A DNA stretch of 64,000 bases from NCBI RefSeq assembly GCF_000757885.1, contig NZ_JQCR01000003.1, positions 2,480,001 to 2,544,000 on the forward strand, read 5' to 3'. The DNA comes from Paenibacillus wynnii. Lineage in GTDB: Bacteria > Bacillota > Bacilli > Paenibacillales > Paenibacillaceae. Position numbers and translations under genes: made by a program. The notes under the pieces are model-generated. The model searched no databases. It was not told the DNA's origin and saw only the letters and a list, made by a program, of their open reading frames with translations. Below, one piece after another: positions 43,568 through 52,191 of this stretch. Position 1 is the first letter of the stretch. Each line of letters opens with the position of its first letter.

Positions 43568-44401
43568 ATGCAAGTATCACTCCGTTCAAAATCACTGCAG
43601 AACAACACTCAGAACAGAAGAATCATTCTGTTTCTAGCTATAACTTTCGGTTTCACCTGGCTTTCCTGGCTTCCACTGCTGATCAATAAGCAATTCACGG
43701 CGGAGGTGCCAGTGCTGCCCGGGCAGTTCTATCTAGGTTCATTCGGCCCTCTCCTTGGCGCACTAGTTAGTGTTCAGATTCGGGGTGGAACGGGTTTTAG
43801 GGCCTGGTGTAAAACTGCCTTTTCGTTTGCATTCCCCAAAAAATGGCTGGCTATCGGGGCGGGCTTACCGCTGGTTTATGGTGCTGTAGCCATACTGGCC
43901 CATACTCTTTTCACCGGAAGTCTACCGGATATCCATACATTTGGCCTGACCTCTGACCTTCCACCTCAGTTCAATTTATGGATGACTTCTCTGGTGTGGA
44001 TGCTTACCTTTGGAATAGGTGAGGAGAGTGGATGGCGTGGTTTTTTGCTGCCAGAACTTCATAAACGTTATTCATTATTCACCTCGGCGCTGCTCATAGC
44101 TGTCATTTGGATGGCCTGGCATCTACCCGCCTTTTGGTTCAATGAAAGCTATCTTGGCATGGGCTTTGGGGTGCTTGGATGGGCAATCAGTTTGACTTAC
44201 GGATCGGTGGTGCTGGCTTGGATTTGTGCAGGGAGCCGCTGGAGCATTATCCCGGTAATCGTATGGCACGGCATCTTCGACCTGCTTACAGCCAGTGATC
44301 AGGCCGCAGAAGTCATGGCAATGGTCTGTAGTATGCTGGTAATTGTTCATGGAATCCTTCTGATGAGAACGCTAGGCAGGAGTGGGCGCATCCCTTCCTA
44401 A
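43568..44401 (+). CDS. CPBP-family intramembrane metalloprotease
   Basis: 277 aa with about eight membrane segments. The CPBP/Rce1 motifs are present: EESGWRGFLLPEL (motif 1, about 151), WMAWHLPAFWF (motif 2, about 181) and VWHGIFDL (motif 3, about 233), supplying the Glu and His ligands. ATG with GAAGGAG upstream. In bacteria such proteins can be proteases, immunity proteins against their own bacteriocins, or regulators; no bacteriocin gene is seen nearby, so the role is open. Confidence 0.9.
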   Translation: MQVSLRSKSLQNNTQNRRIILFLAITFGFTWLSWLPLLINKQFTAEVPVLPGQFYLGSFGPLLGALVSVQIRGGTGFRAWCKTAFSFAFPKKWLAIGAGLPLVYGAVAILAHTLFTGSLPDIHTFGLTSDLPPQFNLWMTSLVWMLTFGIGEESGWRGFLLPELHKRYSLFTSALLIAVIWMAWHLPAFWFNESYLGMGFGVLGWAISLTYGSVVLAWICAGSRWSIIPVIVWHGIFDLLTASDQAAEVMAMVCSMLVIVHGILLMRTLGRSGRIPS

Positions 44402-44425
44402 AAGAACTTGATTCCCCTAAGATAT

Positions 44426-44466
44426 AAAAAAGGCAGTCCAAGGTTAACCCTTTGGACTGCCTTTTT
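44426..44466. terminator. bidirectional terminator after the CPBP gene
   Basis: AAAAAGGCAGTCCAA pairs with TTGGACTGCCTTTTT around a loop of ten bases; T-runs on both strands. The tandem array begins two bases after it. Confidence 0.9.
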
Positions 44467-44467
44467 A

Positions 44468-45102
44468 TGCAATATTTCCACGCCCAGCCGACCTGAATCA
44501 CATCAAATCCTGCACTTTATGCAACATTTCCGCGCCTACCCGACCTGAATCACATCAAATCCTGCACTTTATGCAACATTTCCGCGCCTAGCCGACCTAA
44601 AACACATCAAATCCTGCACTTTATGCAACATTTCCGCGCCCAGCCGACCTGAATCACATCAATTCCTGCACTTCGTGCAACAATTCCGCGCCTAGCCGAC
44701 CTAAAACACATTAAATCCTGCACTTTATGCAACATTTCCGCGCCCAGCCGACCTGAATCACATTAAATCCTGCACTTTATACAACATTTCCGTGCTAGCC
44801 GACCTAAAACAAATCAAATCCTGCACTTTATGCAACATTTCCGAGCCTAGCCGACCTAAAACACATTAATTCCTGCACTTTATGCAACATTTCCGTGCCC
44901 AGCCGACCTAAAACAAATCAAATCCTGCACTTTATGCAACATTTCCGAGCCTAGCCGACCTAAAACACATTAATTCCTGCACTTTATGCAACATTTCCGT
45001 GCCCAGCCGACCTAAAACACATCAATTCCTGCACTTTATACAACAATTCCGCGCCTAGCCGACCTAAAACAAATCAAATCCTGCACTTTATACAACATTT
45101 CC
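44468..45102. repeat. 52-bp tandem repeat array, 12 full units plus a partial one
   Basis: Each unit reads approximately TGCACTTTATGCAACATTTC, then CGCGCCTAGCCGACC and TAAAACACATCAAATCC. One unit is 51 bp. Units alternate between ...CCCAGCC... and ...CCTAGCC... forms, and the eighth and tenth are identical, so a 104-bp dimer also repeats. There are no unique spacers. The reverse complement of the first block, GTTGCATAAAGTGCA, is the core of the four-core elements. It fills the 740-bp gap between the CPBP and aldo/keto reductase genes; no reading frame is supported in it. Confidence 0.95.
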
Positions 45103-45143
45103 ATGTGAGACTTACAATTCGCGCCACCCGGCTACTCTACTGT

Positions 45144-45980
45144 TTAGAAGTTAAAATTGTCGGGGTCCGGGCCAAAGCGATGATTTTGGTTGAGGTCTTC
45201 AATGGCTTTGACGTCATCATCACTGAGTGTGAAGTCAAAGAAACCGGCATTTTCTGTAATACGCTCCGCATGAACTGATTTCGGGATTGTGATTACACCT
45301 TGCTGCAAATCCCAGCGCAGAACAATTTGTGCCGGGGTCTTCCCGTATCTCCCAGCTAATTCATGGAGAAGCGGCAGTTCAAGATTCCCCTGCATTAACG
45401 GACTCCAAGCCTCCAGCTGTACGCCCTGCTCGCGGCAGTATTTCAGCAGTTCGCGTTGGGTCAGCAGCGGATGGAACTCCACTTGATTGACCACAGGAAC
45501 AACTCCGGTAGCTTCAATGATATCCTTCAGATGGTGAATCTGAAAGTTGCTTACACCGATGGATTTAATTAGACCTTCCTTTTGCAGATGAATTAAAGCT
45601 TTCCAAGTCTCCAGATATTTGCCTGCAACAGGCCAATGAATTAAATAAAGATCTATCACATCCAGTCCCAGCTTTCGCCGGCTGACTTCAAATGCCTTCA
45701 ATGTGGAGTCGTAACCTTGATCGGGGTTGCGAACTTTAGTCGTAATAAACAGTTCTTCACGGGGAACGCCGCACTCGCGGATAGCTTGTCCTACCCCTTC
45801 TTCGTTGTTGTACCCTGCTGCTGTATCAATACTGCGGTAACCGGTCTCCACGGCCGATTTAACGGCTCTGATAACTTCATCACCGTCCTTAGTCTGCCAT
45901 ACACCCAACCCCAGCCACGGCATCGTTACACCGTCATTTAGTGTGGGTCCACCTGAAAATGGTCCGTTCAACTGACTCAT
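45144..45980 (-). CDS. aldo/keto reductase
   Basis: 278 aa. NAD(P)H-dependent (beta/alpha)8-barrel reductase. Catalytic tetrad visible: Asp and Tyr in SIDTAAGYNNE, Lys in ITTKVRN, His in YLIHWPVAGKY. Signature IGVSNFQIHHL and the cofactor tail ITIPKSVHAERI are present. Similar to Bacillus YtbE/YvgN-type glyoxal or 2,5-diketo-gluconate reductases; the substrate is unknown. ATG with GGAGGGTTAA upstream. Its 3' end directly adjoins the 52-bp array. Confidence 0.9.
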   Translation of the reverse strand: MSQLNGPFSGGPTLNDGVTMPWLGLGVWQTKDGDEVIRAVKSAVETGYRSIDTAAGYNNEEGVGQAIRECGVPREELFITTKVRNPDQGYDSTLKAFEVSRRKLGLDVIDLYLIHWPVAGKYLETWKALIHLQKEGLIKSIGVSNFQIHHLKDIIEATGVVPVVNQVEFHPLLTQRELLKYCREQGVQLEAWSPLMQGNLELPLLHELAGRYGKTPAQIVLRWDLQQGVITIPKSVHAERITENAGFFDFTLSDDDVKAIEDLNQNHRFGPDPDNFNF

Positions 45981-46068
45981 AGTTTAACCCTCCAAGTCCA
46001 ATGTAGTTTGTTTCACTTACCAAAAATAAGTATATCAGATCGACGTTTCATTACCAAAAATGAGAAAA

Positions 46069-46096
46069 GAACGGAGGCGTTAATCGCCTCCGTTCT
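46069..46096 (-). terminator. terminator of the cupin gene
   Basis: AACGGAGGCG-TTAAT-CGCCTCCGTT, perfect 10-bp stem; on the minus strand followed by TTTTCTC. Also suits a plus-strand stop. Confidence 0.88.
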
Positions 46097-46098
46097 CT

Positions 46099-46554
46099 TT
46101 ATTTCTCAATCATTTTGAAGTCATCAAAGTGAAACTCTGGGGAAACAATGCAGGAGACCAATACCGGCTCTTCACCGAGCGGTCGTGCTGCTTGCCATAC
46201 TCCTGCCGGGACAACCCATTGCGGCTGCTGACCGGCAGCAATATCCAAGCCCAGGATATACTCCTTAACATCCTCCGGTTTGTCTCCGCTACCTCCAAGA
46301 CTTAACACAATAGGGCTGCCGGAATGCCACAGCCATATTTCATCGGAGAGCACCGTGTGCCATTCCGAGGCTTCGTCTGCATGGAGCAGAAAATAAATAG
46401 AAGATGCCGAGCAGCGCGAGCCGGAATAGCTGCCGCCTAATACCTCTTGCGGGATTTCAAATGAAGAATTCCAAAGTCTTTTGTACCAGCCGCCTTCAAT
46501 GTGCGGCTGCAGCCCCAAGGCTTCAACTAGGGGCGAAATTTCTTTGTGCGTCAC
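46099..46554 (-). CDS. DUF985 (cupin-type) protein
   Basis: 151 aa. Matches the DUF985 layout: PHIEGGWYKRLW at the start, SSIYFLLHADEASEWHTVLSDEIWLWHSGSPIVLSL in the core with the two cupin His/Glu positions (EWH and E-IW-WH), and VPAGVWQAARPLGEEPVLVSCIVSPEFHFDDF at the end. Single-domain cupin fold; known members have no agreed enzymatic role. Isolated on the minus strand. Confidence 0.85.
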   Translation of the reverse strand: MTHKEISPLVEALGLQPHIEGGWYKRLWNSSFEIPQEVLGGSYSGSRCSASSIYFLLHADEASEWHTVLSDEIWLWHSGSPIVLSLGGSGDKPEDVKEYILGLDIAAGQQPQWVVPAGVWQAARPLGEEPVLVSCIVSPEFHFDDFKMIEK

Positions 46555-46618
46555 GAATTTCTCTCCTTTAAAGTTTTGCTTTTTACTTTAACGGAATACT
46601 CTGCAATTGTAAAACTGC

Positions 46619-47554
46619 TTACTTGCCTTCCTTGCTTGCTTTAAATATCTCAGCCATAGCTCCCAAGCTTCCTAATGTCTCTACTGCACTGGTTGGCAGG
46701 AAGACTTTATTCGCCGGGCCTTTAGCGATTTCACTTAATGCTTCAAAGGAACGGTAAGCGAGAACCTGTTCATCCAGCCCAGAGGTGCTGAGCAGTTGAA
46801 TCCGGATTTTCTCAGCTTCAGCTATAGCTTGAATGGCTTTAGCCTGACCCAATGCTTCCAGTTCCTGCGCTTGGCGTGAACCCTCAGCTTGGCGGATACG
46901 TGCTTCCTTATCCCCTTCCGCCTTCAGAATCTTACTCTGCTTGTCACCCTCTGCCCGGAGAATCATATCCTGCTTAGCGGCTTCCGCCTCCAGGACAATC
47001 GCCCGTTTACTACGTTCTGCTTTCATTTGCTTATCCATGGCTTCTTGAATATCAAGCGGCGGTTTGATATCAATAACTTCCACACGCTCAATCCGTACGC
47101 CCCACTTCTCTGTAGCCTCATCGAGAGCTACGCGGATTTCGGTGGAGATTTTTTCACGGCCGGACAACGTTTCATCCAGCTCCAGCTTACCGATAATTTG
47201 ACGCATGGTTGCAGTCGAGATATTCCGCACACCATATACATAATCCGAGATACCGTAGGTTGCTTCTTCAGGGCCAACAACCTTATAGAAAATAATAGTG
47301 TCAATCTGTACCTGTACGTTGTCCTTCGTTATTACCGTTTGCGGAGGGACATTAGCTTGTTGAATCCGAAGATCATGATAAGTACGTACCTGATCAATAA
47401 CAGGAATCAGAATGTTCAGACCCGGTGTTAAGAGACGGTGAAATTTACCGAGACGTTCGACGACTCCGATACGCTGCTGTGGTACGATTTTGACCGTAAG
47501 AGCAATGAAGACAACAACTACAACAAGAACCACAACAATAATTGCCCATTCCAT
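46619..47554 (-). CDS. SPFH/stomatin-like protein (QmcA/paraslipin type)
   Basis: 312 aa from ATG 47554, whose start overlaps the stop of the NfeD gene (TAATG), with GGGAGGA upstream inside that gene. One N-terminal membrane anchor (about 3-25), SPFH domain (about 25-180), then a charged coiled coil (EAEAAKQDMILRAEGDKQSK...), as in paraslipins. Such proteins oligomerise into membrane rings or microdomains with NfeD partners. Confidence 0.92.
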   Translation of the reverse strand: MEWAIIVVVLVVVVVFIALTVKIVPQQRIGVVERLGKFHRLLTPGLNILIPVIDQVRTYHDLRIQQANVPPQTVITKDNVQVQIDTIIFYKVVGPEEATYGISDYVYGVRNISTATMRQIIGKLELDETLSGREKISTEIRVALDEATEKWGVRIERVEVIDIKPPLDIQEAMDKQMKAERSKRAIVLEAEAAKQDMILRAEGDKQSKILKAEGDKEARIRQAEGSRQAQELEALGQAKAIQAIAEAEKIRIQLLSTSGLDEQVLAYRSFEALSEIAKGPANKVFLPTSAVETLGSLGAMAEIFKASKEGK

Positions 47555-47997
47555 TAGTTCATTTCCTCCCATCGTTCTACCTCGATAATAGTGGTACCTC
47601 TTCCTACTACTTTGACGATATCATCTCTGCCAAGTGTCTGAACAGAGGTTGCACTCCATGTATCTCCGCCAATCTTTACCTGTCCGTATCGCCCAGGCTC
47701 TATAGCTTCCACAACAATCCCCTGCTTCCCGACAATATCCGTATCATCAAATCCTCGCGAGCTGCGGAATCTCGCCACTAACGGCTTCGAGAACAGAGTC
47801 AGACCCAGTGCTACAAGAGAGCCAAGTACTACTTGCAATAGAATGGCATCCGGTACTAAAAGCGACACTAATCCGGCAATCAAAGCACCGATACTGAGCC
47901 AAAGCAGATAAAACGTAAGCGTCATCATTTCAACTACAAACAGGACACCGGCTGCGACTAACCAAAACATCCAGACCATCATCGGTGAACCCACCAC
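47554..47997 (-). CDS. NfeD-like membrane protein (short form)
   Basis: 147 aa. Three or four membrane segments (about 6-75) followed by a small C-terminal beta-barrel (OB-fold; GKQGIVVEAIEPGRYGQVKIGG), the short NfeD form lacking the ClpP-like protease. The start may be GTG 47997 or ATG 47982; neither has a strong ribosome binding site. It is translationally coupled to the SPFH gene, the usual pair. Confidence 0.88.
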   Translation of the reverse strand: MVGSPMMVWMFWLVAAGVLFVVEMMTLTFYLLWLSIGALIAGLVSLLVPDAILLQVVLGSLVALGLTLFSKPLVARFRSSRGFDDTDIVGKQGIVVEAIEPGRYGQVKIGGDTWSATSVQTLGRDDIVKVVGRGTTIIEVERWEEMN

Positions 47998-48170
47998 CTT
48001 CCGCTATATACTACTATAACGAAATAAAATGCGAAGCGTTGCAGAAGTTTTTTTGCCATCAACCAAGCACAGACACGTATATTCAATGTATTTCAGCTTA
48101 GGAAAGGTTATGAATAGTTTGCGCAGTTTTCTAAGTTGTACTACTAAACCTGATTACTTTCTCATATTAC

Positions 48171-48211
48171 AAAAAAGCTTGCAGTTCGAGCCGAGGCTCT
48201 ACCGCAAGCTT
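48171..48211 (-). terminator. terminator of the gerM-rph-rdgB operon
   Basis: On the minus strand AAGCTTGC...GAGCC-TCG-GGCTC...GCAAGCTT followed by TTTT. Confidence 0.85.
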
Positions 48212-48242
48212 CTGTATTTAAATTTGCATACAACAGGTCTTA

Positions 48243-48881
48243 CTACAGCTGACCGTTTCTAGAAGACAGCTTCTCCGTCAGCAACCGCAATGCAGCGCCT
48301 CGGTGGCTTATCAGCTGCTTCTCCGTAAGGGTCAGCTCCGCCATAGTCTTCCCGTAATCCGACAAGTAAAATAGCGGATCATAACCGAAGCCGCCACCAC
48401 CTGCCGGCTCAGAGGTTATCCAACCCTCAACCGTACCTTCTGCCGTAAGTTCGTGATCCGTTGCCGGATCATACAGCGATAACGCACATACGAATCGAGC
48501 TGTACTGAGCAAGGGCTGTCCTGTATCCTCGCCCTGCTTCAGTTCCTCCAGCTCGCTGAGCAGCTTAAGATTATTATCAGAATCACCTGCATCTTCACCT
48601 GCATAACGAGCAGAGTAGACACCCGGTCTGCCCTCCAGCGCATCTACGCAAAGTCCGGAATCATCCGCAAGAACCGGAAATCCGAGGGCATTGGCTACGG
48701 TCCTCGCCTTCTTCAAAGCATTCTCGGCAAAGGTGGCACCGTCCTCCACTACATCCGGGAGATCGGGGTAGTCAAACATACTCTTCACGGTCAGACCCAG
48801 AGGGGCAAAGGCATGTTGAAATTCCCGTACCTTACCCTGATTTTTTGTTGCAACAATAAGAATGCCGCCTGACGATTTCAT
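48243..48881 (-). CDS. rdgB: dITP/XTP pyrophosphatase (RdgB/HAM1)
   Basis: 212 aa from ATG 48881, one base after the rph stop, with AAGAGGT five bases before; a longer frame reaching back into rph is not supported. Hydrolyses ITP, dITP and XTP to monophosphates, protecting DNA. N-terminal VATKNQGKVREF nucleotide-binding motif, catalytic Asp in VLADDSGLCVDAL, and GGFGYDPLF near the C terminus. Order gerM-rph-rdgB is that of Bacillus (gerM-rph-ysnA). Confidence 0.95.
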   Translation of the reverse strand: MKSSGGILIVATKNQGKVREFQHAFAPLGLTVKSMFDYPDLPDVVEDGATFAENALKKARTVANALGFPVLADDSGLCVDALEGRPGVYSARYAGEDAGDSDNNLKLLSELEELKQGEDTGQPLLSTARFVCALSLYDPATDHELTAEGTVEGWITSEPAGGGGFGYDPLFYLSDYGKTMAELTLTEKQLISHRGAALRLLTEKLSSRNGQL

Positions 48882-48882
48882 T

Positions 48883-49641
48883 CTATACCTCTTGGCCAGG
48901 CTGCCCGGCAGGGATTTTGAGCGCAATGGCTCCCAAGACTTCCTTCTGGGTAGCAATCAGTTCTGTTACCCCTTTCTCACCTAGCTCTAGCAAACGATTG
49001 AGTTCTTGACGAGTAAAAGGTCTTTCCTCCCCTGTTCCTTGAACCTCCACGAATGCACCGCCGCCCGTCATCACTACATTCATATCTACTTTGGCTTTGG
49101 AGTCTTCTTCATAATTCAAATCCAGCAGGGTTTTGTCACCTACTACACCGACACTGATCGCTGCAAGAAAATCGGTAATGGGGAATACTGCGAGCTTGTG
49201 CTGTACCGCAATTTTGTTAATGGCAATGGCCATCGCTACAAAAGCACCGGTAATCGAAGCCGTCCGCGTGCCGCCGTCTGCTTGAATAACATCACAGTCC
49301 AGCGTAATACTGCGCTCGCCAAGTGCCTGCAAATTCACTACAGACCGAAGAGCCCGGCCAATTAATCGTTGAATTTCCATGGTACGCCCCGTTAGCTTGC
49401 CCCGTGCTGCTTCGCGCTGGTTGCGCGTCCCAGTTGCTCTTGGAAGCATGGAATACTCAGCGGTTACCCAGCCTTTTCCTTGACCTTTAAGAAAAGGAGG
49501 AACCTTCTCCTCTACAGTTGCTGTACAAATGACCTTGGTATCTCCCATTTCAATAAGCACGGAGCCCTCAGCATATTTATTAGTTTGGGTTGTTATCGTC
49601 AATGACCGAAGCTGGTCGTCATTCCGCCCGTTTGATCTCAT
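48883..49641 (-). CDS. rph: ribonuclease PH
   Basis: 252 aa. Phosphorolytic 3'-5' exoribonuclease that trims tRNA precursors. N-terminal GSVLIEMGDTKVICTATVEE, phosphate-binding GTRNQREAARGKLTGRTMEIQRLIGRALR (Arg pair), LDCDVIQADGGTRTASITG and EVQGTGEERPFT are characteristic. ATG preceded by AGGAGGCAG. It is followed one base later by rdgB. Confidence 0.96.
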   Translation of the reverse strand: MRSNGRNDDQLRSLTITTQTNKYAEGSVLIEMGDTKVICTATVEEKVPPFLKGQGKGWVTAEYSMLPRATGTRNQREAARGKLTGRTMEIQRLIGRALRSVVNLQALGERSITLDCDVIQADGGTRTASITGAFVAMAIAINKIAVQHKLAVFPITDFLAAISVGVVGDKTLLDLNYEEDSKAKVDMNVVMTGGGAFVEVQGTGEERPFTRQELNRLLELGEKGVTELIATQKEVLGAIALKIPAGQPGQEV

Positions 49642-49765
49642 CTTTTCTGCCTCCTACATCAGCTCATTTTAGCATTCCCTATTCTACCAAAGAGCAGGCA
49701 CAAAAGCATCTTTTTACCCTTTAAGTTGAACTGACGGTTTTCACCTATACTGACTGGGGATCATT

Positions 49766-50887
49766 CTACAGCGGCATCTCATTCAAATATTGAGGAGCGG
49801 AAACCGGCTTTCCGTAATTAACTTCATTCGTTCCGGTCACTGCATCCTTTCCGTTCAGCCGAATCTGAACCAATGAATCCTTGCTATTCTGGGCGACAGT
49901 CAGTACTACGGATTGCAGCATTTCCGCAGGCACCTTATCACCGTCAACGAACATATCATCTTTCAGTGAGACCGTAACTACGCCATTTTGTCCCTCTTCA
50001 ACAGAATCAAGAATAGTCCCGGCAGTCATTACTGTTTCAACTCCATCCCCTGACTCAGGTCCGGATAGCAACTCACCCAAAGCAGCCTTGATCGGTTCCT
50101 GTCCTGCGGGTACAAATCGAGTCATCGGTACATAGTACTGAACACCTTTAGGTGATGCAGCAGAAAAATAAACGGTGACCGCACTGGAGTTCATATCCAG
50201 GGTATTGCTCTTTGGCAGATTGATACCCATTGTCCGAGATAATGGACGATCCAGCGGTGTTCCATTTAGCGGCATTTCATTGAGTTTCTTACCGTCTACC
50301 CAAAGCTGTACCCCTTTAATTCCTTCTTCACCTGTCAGTGTCCAGGTGATTGCTTCCAGTATTTTACGTTCATCCTGGACAGCATAATCATTAAATTTAG
50401 CGTTAAATTCAACGACTGCCAGACCTTTCTCCTTGTCTACAGTCACATTTTGCACTGTAGTCCCGGCTGGGAGCATACCCTGGAATCCTGATGGCAATAA
50501 TGCTTCATAGGCACCTTTACTGACCAGCGCTGTTAGGGAGTCCTTCAGGGTTGTTGCCCCTTCACCGGACGGCAGGCTAAGTGAAACCGGTGCGAGTAAT
50601 CCATTCCCATCCTCGAGATATACCGTTGTTCGAGGTTCGGTAGAACTGTTGTCTGCTGCTGCAGGAGCACTAGCCTCCAGCGTATTTGCATCCAAGGTCA
50701 CAGGGCCGAGTACTCCCGAATCCAGTGTATCGCCGCTGATCTCCAGCATTTGTGCCTCCACTTCAGTTGGAGGTGGATCTACGGAGGAAGACGCGTCCAT
50801 TCCAAGCAAGCTGCAGCCGGATAGAGCCAGAGGAACTGCCAGCAGACAGGCTGCGGATATCCCGCGAATTTTTTGCATATGTGTCAT
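49766..50887 (-). CDS. gerM: GerM-domain spore lipoprotein
   Basis: 373 aa. Lipoprotein signal with lipobox ALSGCS (Cys about 24), then two GerMN/sporulation-type domains at about 85-215 and 225-365 (each with a beta sheet and VNVTVDKEKGLAVVEFNAKF / GVVTVSLKDDMFVDG). GerM is needed for germination and cortex formation and binds the septal engulfment complex. It opens the gerM-rph-rdgB operon; the gap to rph is 124 bp. ATG with GAAAGGGG upstream. Confidence 0.92.
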   Translation of the reverse strand: MTHMQKIRGISAACLLAVPLALSGCSLLGMDASSSVDPPPTEVEAQMLEISGDTLDSGVLGPVTLDANTLEASAPAAADNSSTEPRTTVYLEDGNGLLAPVSLSLPSGEGATTLKDSLTALVSKGAYEALLPSGFQGMLPAGTTVQNVTVDKEKGLAVVEFNAKFNDYAVQDERKILEAITWTLTGEEGIKGVQLWVDGKKLNEMPLNGTPLDRPLSRTMGINLPKSNTLDMNSSAVTVYFSAASPKGVQYYVPMTRFVPAGQEPIKAALGELLSGPESGDGVETVMTAGTILDSVEEGQNGVVTVSLKDDMFVDGDKVPAEMLQSVVLTVAQNSKDSLVQIRLNGKDAVTGTNEVNYGKPVSAPQYLNEMPL

Positions 50888-51125
50888 GATTAATTACCCC
50901 TTTCAGAAATTAGATAGCCTTGTACTGCTATGTATACGAGCCCTTCCGCGAAAAAATAACAACAGCTTATCCTAAAGTTTGAAATCCGCGCTGTCTTAAC
51001 GATTTCGTCCCCCTCTCTGGACAATAACACCCTAAAAAAGTACAATTTCAAGACAGTGAGGATTTACAGAACCTTCACTGTAAAGAATACTATAACTAAT
51101 GACTCACTAAATGGAGGGACTGAAA

Positions 51126-51728
51126 ATGGCTGACGCAAAAATGCCTTACAGTCTGAACAGCAAGGCCGTTGCAGAGGCGACAAAAAGCTGGCTGCATAAG
51201 CGTGGAGTAACTATAGAAGAAATTGCGGATCTCGTTATGCTGCTGCAGAAGCATTATTATCCAAATTTAACGATGGAAGAATGTATTCACAACGTAGAGA
51301 TGGTACTTAGCAAAAGAGAAGTGCAAAACGCGGTATTAACGGGTATTCAATTAGATGTATTGGCTGAAGAGGGAAAGTTGTTTCCCCAATTGCAGGATAT
51401 GATTGAGAATGACGAGGGGCTTTACGGAGTGGACGAAATTTTGGCCTTCTCCATAGTAAACGTGTATGGAAGTATCGGGTTTACCAACTACGGCTATGTC
51501 GACAAGTTGAAACCTGGTGTACTGGAAAGACTGAACAATAAAGAAACAGGACAAATCCACACCTTTCTGGATGATATTGTAGGCGCTGTAGCCGCTGCAG
51601 CCAGCAGCAGGATCGCGCACCGCAAACAGGCGGAAAGAGAGAAGAATCTTGGGCTGCCGCATGCTCCAGAGGATACCGAAGAAGCTGCTAAGAAGCTTAC
51701 CGGAAGTAACGCTGAAAAGCCTGAATAA
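51126..51728 (+). CDS. phosphatidylglycerophosphatase A-like protein (YutG type)
   Basis: 200 aa from ATG 51126, six bases after GGAGGG; an ATG at 51111 precedes that site and is less likely. The core (about 20-160) is the PgpA fold of the YutG kind: GVTIEEIADLVMLLQKHYYPNL, TGIQLDVLAEE, GVDEILAFSIVNVYGSIGFTNYGYVDK and HTFLDDIVGAVAAAASSRIAHR. Phosphatase activity on phosphatidylglycerophosphate is inferred from the family; Asp residues in DEIL and LDDIVGA are the probable ligands. The last 40 residues are a charged, low-complexity tail. Confidence 0.85.
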   Translation: MADAKMPYSLNSKAVAEATKSWLHKRGVTIEEIADLVMLLQKHYYPNLTMEECIHNVEMVLSKREVQNAVLTGIQLDVLAEEGKLFPQLQDMIENDEGLYGVDEILAFSIVNVYGSIGFTNYGYVDKLKPGVLERLNNKETGQIHTFLDDIVGAVAAAASSRIAHRKQAEREKNLGLPHAPEDTEEAAKKLTGSNAEKPE

Positions 51729-51822
51729 GAAAATAATAAGATTTCTTTAGGATCCAAAAGTAGATTTTTCTACGACCGGAGACAGACTTCTTCATTCTAG
51801 AAAAACTTAAAAGTAAGCAAAA

Positions 51823-51865
51823 CAGCGATTCTCCCGTTATTGGATAATCGCTGCTTTACGTTTTT
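51823..51865 (+). terminator. terminator of the pgpA-like gene
   Basis: CAGCGATT...AATCGCTG stem with a 15-base loop, then CTTTACGTTTTT. Confidence 0.7.
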
Positions 51866-51967
51866 GGGTCACTACGGCTTGCTTCAGCACATTAGGGGCA
51901 ATGCATAAACTCTAGTAGAGATGGAAGCCGAGGTCGAGCGTCAATGTTGTAGCAAAGAATTTCATCG

Positions 51968-52070
51968 AATCGCCCTCGGAAGGTGGGATTCCGCTAAATG
52001 AGATGTAAAAGTGCAATTAAATCGCCCTTAGGGGGGGATTCCGCTAAATTGCTGCTATAAGTCTCAAAGG
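51968..52070. repeat. two diverged repeat units with GGATTCCGCTAAAT motif
   Basis: AATCGCCCTCGGAAGGTGGG followed by ATTCCGCTAAATGAG, then again AATCGCCCTTAGGGGGGG with ATTCCGCTAAATTGC about 50 bp later; a weaker third unit (TGGAGTCCGTTAAATTTCC) lies at about 52090. The spacer between the first two contains GATGTAAAAGTGCAATTAAA, distantly like the core of the four-core elements. Apart from this and the terminator, the 460-bp gap shows nothing. Confidence 0.55.
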
Positions 52071-52191
52071 GTTGCGAATACATATAGTGTCACTGGAGTC
52101 CGTTAAATTTCCAAATCGTCTGTTTTCACTCAATAAGCCTCTATTTCTTCCAAAATCACAGTACAGCCCGTTCCCGTGTTACAACGTCAAT

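Noticed and set aside
43568..44401. CPBP protease as bacteriocin immunity gene
   Set aside because: No small leader peptide, transporter or modification gene is adjacent.
44468..45102. CRISPR array
   Set aside because: The 52-bp units are repeated in full with no unique spacers, and no cas gene is nearby.
46889..47431. Open frame of 180 codons antisense to the SPFH gene
   Set aside because: No start signal or domain; opposite a strongly supported gene.
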